DNA of 52,552 nucleotides from JADLEX01 sp964586775 (GTDB taxonomy: Bacteria; Lernaellota; Lernaellaia; JACKCT01): the NCBI GenBank assembly GCA_964586775.1, contig CAZPJD010000073.1, positions 1 to 52,552 of the forward strand, given 5' to 3'. Numbering within the stretch: position 1 is the stretch's first letter; every line of letters begins with the position of its first letter. The notes beneath the pieces were generated by a model. That model did no database searches and was not told where the DNA came from. It saw only the letters and a program-made list of their open reading frames with translations. This document shows positions 9,335-16,482 of the stretch, in pieces. The translations under genes and the position numbers were made by a program.

Positions 9335-9346
9335 TCGGACGCCTCG

Positions 9347-10951
9347 ATGCGTGACGGCGCACGACGTATCGGATTTGCGTTGGCAGTCGCCATCGCGCTC
9401 GTGCTTTCGGCGTCCACCGCACAGGCGAAGGACGAGGACGACTCCGCGTCGTTTTTCGGCGACGCCCCGGCGGCGACGCCCGCCCCGCAATCCGGCGACG
9501 ACTTTTTTTCCGATAGCGCCAAGCCGTCCGCGTTCACGAAAAAGGGCGAACTGGGCGGCGAGTTCTGGCAAAAACTCGCGACCGACACCGTGAAGGATCG
9601 CGAGGACGAGTATCTGCATTCCTCGCTCTCGCTGCTGCTCGCCGAGGGGAATTTCAACGTCACGCCGAAACTTTCGGCACGCCTCTCCGGCCTCGCGACC
9701 TACGAATTCGACTGGAACCGAACGCACCACTTCGCCGAGTTTGAAGCGCAGCTTTGGGAGTTGTACGCGGACTATCGTGTCGGCGACCTCGACCTATGCG
9801 CGGGGCAGCGCGTCTGGGCGTGGGGTCAAACCGACATCATTTCGCCCGTCAACCTGATCAATCCGGTGGATTTTCGGCGATTCCTCGACGCCGAGATGAA
9901 CCTCGCGCGAGTGCCGGTGCCGTCCGTCGCCGCGACGTGGTACTTCGGCGACCTGCGCCTGACGGGCATCGCCCTGCCCTTCGCGCGCGGCGCGGAGTTC
10001 GACGTGGTGCGCAGCGGGCACAGCCTCTTCGGCCACGAGTTTCCGCTCGGCGAGTTGCTCCGCTTCGTGGAGGACGACCGCGGATATCGCAACCTGAAAC
10101 GATTCCTCGACCACTGGGTTCCCGATTGGCAGGACGACCTGCAGGATGCCTTCGACGATCCCGAGTTTTACGAGGACCGGATCGAACAGCGGCCCGACGA
10201 TTTCACGCACGCCTCGGGCGCGGCGCGGTTCGGCGGGCGCGTGCGGGGTTGGGATTTCGACGTGATGGGGTACTACCTCTACGACCAGATTCCGACGATT
10301 TTTCTGAATCCCCAATTTCGTGACCTGATGCGCGCCGGTTCCGACGCCACCGGGAACTACGGCCCCATCCCCGATCCGCGCGACGTGTCCACCACCGTCG
10401 TCACCGATCCCTTTCGCGCAACCTGGTCGCGCATCGGCGGCACGGGCGCGGACATCGGCACGACGTTTGGTCCTGTCGCCCTGCGCGCCGAGGGCACGGC
10501 CATCTGGGGTCGACGAACCTATCGCGAGGACCTGACGTCGGTCGAAAAGCCCGTCTACAGCTACGCGGCCAATCTCGAGTACACGCTGCCCGCCGACATC
10601 ATGTTGAGCGCCATCTGGTATCAATCGCATCTCGGCGATTTTGAGGGCGACCTGATCGCCGAGCCGGTCAACTCAGTGCTGTTTCTCGCGTGGCGCGCCA
10701 CATTTTTACAGGATCGATTGAAAACCGAGGGCGTGGCGGCATACGAATTTTCGGAGTTGTCCGACGAGGAGTGGCGGGATGCCGACGTGTTCGGCGAGGG
10801 CGCACAAATCTCGCCCTTCGTCGAGTGGGCATGGACGGACACGGTGCGCACGGCGGTCGGCGCGAATCTGCTGACCGGCAACCGCTACACGCTTCTCGGG
10901 TTCTTTCGCGAGCGATCGCGCGTCTTCACGACACTCAAGCTGGACTTCTGA
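9347..10951 (+). CDS. DUF1302-like outer-membrane beta-barrel protein
   Basis: 534 residues with a signal peptide (cleavage near STAQA-K) and an acidic, low-complexity N-terminal stretch (residues 27-60). A long beta-rich region follows with alternating aromatic/polar strands and a terminal Phe (TTLKLDF), as expected for a barrel inserted by BAM. The conserved segment AGQRVWAWGQTDIISPVN, then LINPVD, is the hallmark of the DUF1302-like family. It is encoded 12 bases after the LolA-like gene, so the two probably act together in lipid or hydrophobic-compound transport at the outer membrane. No enzymatic motif is visible. Confidence 0.75.
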   Translation: MRDGARRIGFALAVAIALVLSASTAQAKDEDDSASFFGDAPAATPAPQSGDDFFSDSAKPSAFTKKGELGGEFWQKLATDTVKDREDEYLHSSLSLLLAEGNFNVTPKLSARLSGLATYEFDWNRTHHFAEFEAQLWELYADYRVGDLDLCAGQRVWAWGQTDIISPVNLINPVDFRRFLDAEMNLARVPVPSVAATWYFGDLRLTGIALPFARGAEFDVVRSGHSLFGHEFPLGELLRFVEDDRGYRNLKRFLDHWVPDWQDDLQDAFDDPEFYEDRIEQRPDDFTHASGAARFGGRVRGWDFDVMGYYLYDQIPTIFLNPQFRDLMRAGSDATGNYGPIPDPRDVSTTVVTDPFRATWSRIGGTGADIGTTFGPVALRAEGTAIWGRRTYREDLTSVEKPVYSYAANLEYTLPADIMLSAIWYQSHLGDFEGDLIAEPVNSVLFLAWRATFLQDRLKTEGVAAYEFSELSDEEWRDADVFGEGAQISPFVEWAWTDTVRTAVGANLLTGNRYTLLGFFRERSRVFTTLKLDF

Positions 10952-10954
10952 GCG

Positions 10955-12190
10955 ATGACGAAGCCCGCCGTCACGCTTCCGCTCACGTGGGTTGGCGACG
11001 CGCCGCGCGTGTTGGTCGTCGGCGGCGGTTCGGTCGGGACGCGCAAGGCCCTGACGCTGCTCGATGCCGGGTGCTCGCCGGTCGTGATCGCGCGCGAAGC
11101 ATCACCGCAATTGATCGGGCTCGCCGCGGAAAAGAGGATCGATCTTCGCGTTCGCGAGTTCCAGCCCGGCGACGCGGACGACTTCGATCTGGTCGTCACC
11201 GCGACCGGCGATCGCGATCTCGCAAGAGTGATCGCGGACGACGTTCGCGCCCGTCGCGGCCTCATCAACTGCGCGGACGCGCCGGAGCTCGGCAATGTTC
11301 AATTCCCCGCGGCTTTTCGCGACGGCCCGCTCACCGTCGCCGTTTCCACCGGCGGCGAGCAGCCCGGCGTGGCCGCCCGGGTTCGCGATTTCGTGCGCGC
11401 GTCGATTCCAGCCAACCTCGCCAGTGATTTGGCACGCGCCGCAGACAAATCGAAACGAGGACCTGGAATGGTGATCCTCGCGGGCGCTGGGCCCGGCGAA
11501 ACCGATCTCATCACCCTCGCCGCCGCGCGCTCACTCGCCCGGGCCGACGTGATCCTCTACGACATGCTCGTGAATCCCGATCTGCTGCGTTTCGCGCGAG
11601 CCGATGCGCTCCGCGAGTTTGTCGGAAAAACGGCGGGAGGCGAATACACGCCGCAGCGCGAAATCAACGAACGGCTGCACGCCCACGCCATCGAAGGGCG
11701 CACCGTGGTGCGTCTCAAGGGCGGCGATCCATTTTTGTTTGGGCGCGGGTCCGAAGAGTGGCGATACCTGACGGAGCGCGGCGTCGCCGTGGAGTGCGTG
11801 AATGGGGTGAGCTCCGCTTTCGCCGCGATCACCGCCGCGGGGTACGCGCTCACCGAGCGCGAGCGCTGCGACAGCGTCTTCGTGACGACGGGGCATCGCT
11901 CCGTTTCGCCGGGGACGCGGCTCGTGCCCGACTACGATCCCGGAATCGTCGCCATCGTGCTCATGGCGTCGAAGTCGCTGGCCGAGGTGCTCGCGGCGTT
12001 TCGCGCGCACGGTTGGTCGGACGAAACCCCCGCCGTGATGATCGCCCGCGCCACCCTGCCCGACCAACGTCACGTCGCATCGAACCTCGGTGGCATCGCC
12101 GAAGCGATTTCTTCCGCACGTCTCGCCACGCCAGCGCTGCTCGCGGTCGGCGACGCGCTCGACGCACCGATCCTCACGCGCCGATTGTGA
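10955..12190 (+). CDS. cysG: Siroheme synthase, compact CysG fusion (precorrin-2 dehydrogenase + SUMT)
   Basis: 411 residues, shorter than the roughly 457 of enterobacterial CysG. Residues 15-150 are the NAD-dependent precorrin-2 dehydrogenase/ferrochelatase part: VVGGGSVGTRKA nucleotide loop, NCADAPE with the catalytic Asp (D108), and AVSTGG. From about 172 the uroporphyrinogen-III C-methyltransferase part follows: GAGPGETDLITL, LVNPDLL, VRLKGGDPFLFGRGSEE, and VNGVSSAFAAITAAGYALT. The helical segment joining the two halves is only about 20 residues, against about 60 in E. coli CysG. It makes siroheme, the cofactor of the fused sulfite/nitrite reductase at 35868-39254. Start ATG 10955 follows the barrel stop by 3 bases. 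The 3' end overlaps the convergent EamA gene by 17 bases. Confidence 0.88.
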   Translation: MTKPAVTLPLTWVGDAPRVLVVGGGSVGTRKALTLLDAGCSPVVIAREASPQLIGLAAEKRIDLRVREFQPGDADDFDLVVTATGDRDLARVIADDVRARRGLINCADAPELGNVQFPAAFRDGPLTVAVSTGGEQPGVAARVRDFVRASIPANLASDLARAADKSKRGPGMVILAGAGPGETDLITLAAARSLARADVILYDMLVNPDLLRFARADALREFVGKTAGGEYTPQREINERLHAHAIEGRTVVRLKGGDPFLFGRGSEEWRYLTERGVAVECVNGVSSAFAAITAAGYALTERERCDSVFVTTGHRSVSPGTRLVPDYDPGIVAIVLMASKSLAEVLAAFRAHGWSDETPAVMIARATLPDQRHVASNLGGIAEAISSARLATPALLAVGDALDAPILTRRL

Positions 12191-13076
12191 GATAGATCCC
12201 CGCGAGCCCGGCGAGGATGAGCGCCACGCGCGGCGCGAGCCGCTCCCGCGTCCCTTCATCAGGCACCGTGTGCGGGCGCATCCCGTTGAGCGCCAAAATG
12301 AGCGCCGTCGAAAAGAGCGGCGCGCTCGAAAAGATGACCATGACCAGCGTGACCGGGCCGAGGCTGACCGCGTGAACCATCATCCACACGCCGAGCATGG
12401 CGAATCCCTCGCTGAAGTAGAGAAAGAACGTGCGACGACCGACGGTGCGGATCGATGCGAAGCACTCTTCGCGGATGCGGCGCGGCGCGAGCGCGATCAG
12501 CATCGCGGGAATCGTTCCGAGGCGGTCGAAAACGAACCATGTCGCGGCATCGACGTGCGTGGTGCCGTACTTGGTGGCGACGTTGGCGACGGCGGCGATC
12601 AGGCTGGCGGCGACGGTCATCGCGATCGCGGACCATCCGACGTGACGACGCTCGCCCCTCGGCGCACCGACAAATCCCAGTGCCGCGGTCACAGCCAGCA
12701 CAAGCGCCATGCCCGCATACTTGCGCGGCGCGAAGACCTCGCCGAGCACGAGCGCGCCGAGCACGGCGACGAAGACGGTGCGGATGTAGAAGAGCGCCGC
12801 GGCGACCGGCGCGTCGAGCCGGCGCATCACCCAGTAAAACAGCGCGATCACGGCGTACATCGACCCGCCGCACGCCATGGCGAGTAACGCGAACGGCCAT
12901 GGGCACGCGGGAATCCCGTTCACGGCGACGATCGCGGCCGCTGTGAGCGACGCGCCGGTGAGCGGCACCAGATAGGCCGCCGTCGTCATGCGCCACCTGG
13001 ACAGCACGATCTTGTCGACAATCTGCACGCTGCCCATGACGGCGGCGGCGAGCAGCGCGAGAATGATCCAGTTCAT
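12174..13076 (-). CDS. EamA/DMT-superfamily transporter
   Basis: 300 residues with about ten hydrophobic segments in two pseudo-repeats (residues 2-140 and 148-299), the architecture of drug/metabolite transporters. Typical features are the GSVQIVDKIVLSR opening helix and ALFYIRTVFVAVLGALVLGE at the end of the first repeat. Start ATG 13076 has GGAGAG close upstream. It lies 58 bases after the DUF819 gene on the same strand and is probably co-transcribed with it. The 3' end overlaps cysG on the other strand. Substrate unknown. Confidence 0.8.
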   Translation of the reverse strand: MNWIILALLAAAVMGSVQIVDKIVLSRWRMTTAAYLVPLTGASLTAAAIVAVNGIPACPWPFALLAMACGGSMYAVIALFYWVMRRLDAPVAAALFYIRTVFVAVLGALVLGEVFAPRKYAGMALVLAVTAALGFVGAPRGERRHVGWSAIAMTVAASLIAAVANVATKYGTTHVDAATWFVFDRLGTIPAMLIALAPRRIREECFASIRTVGRRTFFLYFSEGFAMLGVWMMVHAVSLGPVTLVMVIFSSAPLFSTALILALNGMRPHTVPDEGTRERLAPRVALILAGLAGIYLTIGA

Positions 13077-13134
13077 CGTCTCTCCGAAGGACGGATCAAC
13101 ATACGCGCGCGCGCGAAGTGGGCAAGAGGCGCGG

Positions 13135-14256
13135 CTAACGTACGAGCCAGGCGAGACCGAGGCCGAGGTAGTTGCCGAGTGCGTAACCCATCAGCCCCGT
13201 GGTGAGACCCGAGACGACGACGTCGCGGTTCTTGAGAGCGGCCGCGACGGGCCCGACGAACGCGGGGCCGAAGATGGCGGCCGTCGATGTGATGATGGCG
13301 GTGTCGGCGTCGATGCGCGCGATCGCCGCGAGCACGAAGTGAAGCGCGGCGGAAGTGAAGAGGACAATCGCCACGTAGAGCAGATACACGCCGCCGACGT
13401 CCACGATCTTTCGCAGGTCGGCGACGAGGCCGATCGACGCGCAGAACGCGAGCAAGACGAACTCGCCGGTTTGGTACGAACCCGCGATGGCCCGAACGCG
13501 GGGGAGCATCGAGAGGCCGATTCCGCCGCTCGTCACCGCGAGCATGATGAGCACGGTGTCGAGGCGACCTAGCGCGAGTATCGAGATTCCAATCGAGCCG
13601 CCCGCCACAAGCGACGCGAGGGCGATCGCGAGAACGCGATCGGTTGCGCGCACGCCCTCCCCGCCCGTCAGCATGGGATCGGGCGAGGATTCGCCCTCGG
13701 GGGCGCGAAACGCGGGCATCACGCGTAAGAGAATCCGTTGGGCGACGCTGACCAAAAAAAGAAGGTAGACGGAACTGGCGATCACATCGGCGCCGTTCAC
13801 GAGCACAAAGGTCTCGTCCGTCACGCCGAGGGCGATTCCGATCGCAGACATGTTCGGGGTGCCGCCGATGTAGACGCCGACGAGCATCCCGGCGATCTTC
13901 CAGGCGTCGGGAATCGAATCCGCGAACGCGCGCGCCGCGATCCCCGACACGATCAGCACGGCGACGACGGCGAGCGCGAACGACACGAGCGTGGAACGCG
14001 CGAGTCCGAACCAGCGGCGGACGTCGCACGAGAACAGCAGCATCGGAATCGCGAGACCGACGGCCGCCTCGCTGATCGACGTCGCGAGCGCGGTATCGAT
14101 CGAGCCGGAAGCGAAGTTCGCCGTGGCGATGCCCGCCGCGTAGCACAGCACAACGGGGCCGAGCACGCCCAGCGCGCGCACCCGTTTCGCGCCGATCACG
14201 GCGAGCGTGGGTACGACGATGGCGAACAAGATCGTAAAGATCGCGCGCGCGTCCAT
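13135..14256 (-). CDS. DUF819 family membrane protein (YjcL-like)
   Basis: 373 residues and about ten membrane segments. The motif GVYIGGTPNMSAIGIALGV (residues about 126-144) and the preceding SIPDAWKIAGML match DUF819/COG5505 proteins, which look like secondary transporters, though no substrate is established for them. A second GxxG-rich segment, VTSGGIGLSMLPR, lies at about 250-262. ATG 14256 follows AAGGA with seven-base spacing. It diverges from the TauE/SafE gene across 76 bases, which should hold both promoters. Confidence 0.75.
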   Translation of the reverse strand: MDARAIFTILFAIVVPTLAVIGAKRVRALGVLGPVVLCYAAGIATANFASGSIDTALATSISEAAVGLAIPMLLFSCDVRRWFGLARSTLVSFALAVVAVLIVSGIAARAFADSIPDAWKIAGMLVGVYIGGTPNMSAIGIALGVTDETFVLVNGADVIASSVYLLFLVSVAQRILLRVMPAFRAPEGESSPDPMLTGGEGVRATDRVLAIALASLVAGGSIGISILALGRLDTVLIMLAVTSGGIGLSMLPRVRAIAGSYQTGEFVLLAFCASIGLVADLRKIVDVGGVYLLYVAIVLFTSAALHFVLAAIARIDADTAIITSTAAIFGPAFVGPVAAALKNRDVVVSGLTTGLMGYALGNYLGLGLAWLVR

Positions 14257-14332
14257 TGGGGGTCCTTGCGGAATCGGCGAATCCTAGCATAAGTGAACCG
14301 CGTCGCCAGCGCGGCGACGTCGGGAGACATTT

Positions 14333-15070
14333 TTGATCTGGGTTACGCTCGGTCTCATCGTCGCGTTCGCGTTCACCGTCGAGACCATCGCGGGCTTCGG
14401 CGCGACGGTCATCAGCGTCAGCCTCGCGGCCAATCTGATGCCGCTCGACCGGCTGCTGCCCATCGTCGTGCCGCTCAACGTCGCGCTCTCGGCGTATCTG
14501 GTCATTCGTCACGCGCGCCACATCGATCGCGATGTGCTCGTGCGCCGCTTTCTGCCGTCGTTCGGCCTCGGGATGCCCGTCGGTCTCGCGCTGTTCAATC
14601 TGCTGCCCGCGACGGCGCTCAAGCTGTTTCTCGGCGTCTTTCTGTGCGTCTTCGCGCCGATCGAGCTTCGGCGGCTCGCGCGCCGGGGCGGCGATAACGC
14701 CAGGCCCGTGGCGGGAGTGGCGCAGGCCGCCTTGCTGGGCGCGGCGGGCGTCATCCACGGGGCGCTATCGACCGGAGGGCCGCTCGTCGTCTATTGGGCG
14801 GGGCGCGCGATCCCCGACAAGGCGGTATTTCGTGCGACGCTCTCGGCGCTGTGGCTCGTCACCGGGCTCATTCTCGTCGCAAACTACGCCGCCACGGGCC
14901 TTGTCACCGGCGAGTCGCTTGCGCGTTCCGGCATGCTCTTCGTCTCGGTGTTCGCGGGAATCGCCGCGGGCGAGTGGCTGCACGTGCGGGTGAGCGAGCG
15001 TCGGTTTCGCATTCTCGCCTACGCACTGCTGCTGCTCACGGGAATCACGCTGGTCGCGACGAACGTCTGA
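14333..15070 (+). CDS. TauE/SafE (TSUP) family membrane transporter
   Basis: 245 residues with seven or eight membrane segments. The duplicated TSUP signature is visible as TIAGFGATVISVSLAANLMPL in the first half and GVIHGALSTGGPLVVYWAG in the second. The family exports or imports sulfite, sulfoacetate and related organosulfur anions. The start is a TTG at 14333 with GGGAG six bases upstream; no ATG or GTG fits the N-terminal helix. The sulfur-assimilation genes elsewhere in the window (cysG, cysK, reductase) make a sulfur anion a reasonable but unproven substrate. Confidence 0.75.
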   Translation: MIWVTLGLIVAFAFTVETIAGFGATVISVSLAANLMPLDRLLPIVVPLNVALSAYLVIRHARHIDRDVLVRRFLPSFGLGMPVGLALFNLLPATALKLFLGVFLCVFAPIELRRLARRGGDNARPVAGVAQAALLGAAGVIHGALSTGGPLVVYWAGRAIPDKAVFRATLSALWLVTGLILVANYAATGLVTGESLARSGMLFVSVFAGIAAGEWLHVRVSERRFRILAYALLLLTGITLVATNV

Positions 15071-15078
15071 AACGCCAT

Positions 15079-15100
15079 CGGGCGGCAACAAAGCCGCCCG
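15079..15100. terminator. Hairpin between convergent genes
   Basis: CGGGCGGC and GCCGCCCG form a perfect 8-bp stem around the loop AACAAA. It sits between the stops of the TSUP gene (15070) and the OprO/P-like gene (15125), so it could end transcription from both sides. There is no T-tract on either strand, so it is a transcript-end hairpin rather than a textbook intrinsic terminator. Confidence 0.55.
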
Positions 15101-15124
15101 GTGTGATTCGTAAGCCGGCGCCGA

Positions 15125-16471
15125 TCAGAAGTTCAGCACGCCCTGCATCGAGAACGTGTTGTTGTCGAGCTCGGGCATGCCCTCGAGTTCGGCGCGGTCG
15201 GTGTAATCGAGCTGCAGCTTCAGCTTGTGGTGCGTGGCCGCGTGGAAGTTGATGCCGTAGGTCGAAGCCGCAAGCCGCCTGGTATCCATCACGTCGGTCA
15301 GCAAATCGAGCTCGTAGGTCTCGTAGCGCGCCGCGAGTTCCACGTGACGCGGAATGACGAAGAGGCCGCCCTGCACATACCACCCCTTCGTCTCCCAATC
15401 CTCGGCAAAACGATCTGCGACGACGTCTTCCTCGAATTCCGGTTCGAAGCGCGTGACGACGTACTCGCCCTGCACGGAAAGTCCCGACCACTTGAACTCG
15501 GCGTCGGCGCCGACGCCCTTGACGACGCGGTCGATGTCGTTGTTTTGCATCACCGACGCGCCGAGCGACAGCGACGGGCGGACCTGGTCGGGCGATTTGG
15601 CGACGCCCTTCGCGGGCCACCAGCGGGGCATGGTGTCGCCCTCGCCGCCGCGCATCGGCGAGAAAATATCGACCTGCGCACGCGCGGCGTAGAGCATGTT
15701 GTCGTTGTTGTCGCTCGTGTAGACGTGGTCGCCCTGCCCGTTATACGCGCCGCCGTCGATCGACAGTCGGCACCACTGGCGGTTGTCCGCGCCCGCGAGA
15801 ATTTTGTAATCCTGATGCACGGTCGCGCCGAGGTCGTAGCGGATCGGCAGTTCCGAGACCACCATCGAGCGATTGATGAACTGCAACTCGGTCGTCGATT
15901 TCAGGCTCTGGCGCGAGAACGGGATCTTTTGGGCGCCGAGCGTCATCCCCCACGAGCCAACGAATGGTCCCTTTTCGAGCGCTTCGGGCGTGTAGAGCCC
16001 GCGCATATACGCCTGATCGACGCGCAGACCCATCTTGCCGTCGGCGCGCGAATCGCCTTCGACGCTCATCTTCGCGGTGAGCCACGGAAAGATCACGCGC
16101 CCGTGCAGGCCGAGCTCGGCCTTGTTGACCCAGAAGTTGCGCTCCTCGTCGGGCGATCCGGGGTAGGCGATCACCTCGTCGTATTTCGTCTCGTTGTAAG
16201 GCGTGAACCCGACCGCGAGCGACCCATCCGGGCCGAGCCCGTAGAATCGCGACTTCGCCAGTCGCTCGGCGGCCTTGTTGTACGACTCGTCGTCGAGCAC
16301 GCCCTTGGCACGCAGCAGTTCGAGCAGTTCCAGATCGGCATCCGCCCGGTCCTTTTCCACCTTCGACTCGTCCACCGGCCACAGATCCGGTATTACCTGC
16401 TGCGCGTGCGCGGACGCGACGAGCCCCAGCACCATCACGATTGCCGAACAAACGGCCACGATTCGCGGCAT
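15125..16471 (-). CDS. OprO/OprP-like outer-membrane porin
   Basis: 448 residues from ATG 16471, with GGGGAGAG seven bases upstream. A type I signal peptide ends VASAHA-Q. A short helical segment (residues 35-70, LELLELLRAKGVLDDESY) precedes the barrel, as in many phosphate-selective porin O/P-family proteins. Repeated amphipathic strands then run to a terminal Phe (SMQGVLNF). It is the last gene of a three-gene minus-strand operon, 11 bases after the penicillin-acylase-like gene. It may admit the substrates or products of the two exported hydrolases. Anion selectivity cannot be judged from the sequence. Confidence 0.75.
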   Translation of the reverse strand: MPRIVAVCSAIVMVLGLVASAHAQQVIPDLWPVDESKVEKDRADADLELLELLRAKGVLDDESYNKAAERLAKSRFYGLGPDGSLAVGFTPYNETKYDEVIAYPGSPDEERNFWVNKAELGLHGRVIFPWLTAKMSVEGDSRADGKMGLRVDQAYMRGLYTPEALEKGPFVGSWGMTLGAQKIPFSRQSLKSTTELQFINRSMVVSELPIRYDLGATVHQDYKILAGADNRQWCRLSIDGGAYNGQGDHVYTSDNNDNMLYAARAQVDIFSPMRGGEGDTMPRWWPAKGVAKSPDQVRPSLSLGASVMQNNDIDRVVKGVGADAEFKWSGLSVQGEYVVTRFEPEFEEDVVADRFAEDWETKGWYVQGGLFVIPRHVELAARYETYELDLLTDVMDTRRLAASTYGINFHAATHHKLKLQLDYTDRAELEGMPELDNNTFSMQGVLNF

Positions 16472-16482
16472 GAACTCTCCCC

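Noticed and set aside
6956..9730. A 924-codon open frame on the minus strand
   Set aside because: It lies opposite the radical SAM and LolA-like genes, which have clear motifs, signal peptide and ribosome sites. The antisense product is Arg/His-rich with no domain and is an effect of high GC codon use.
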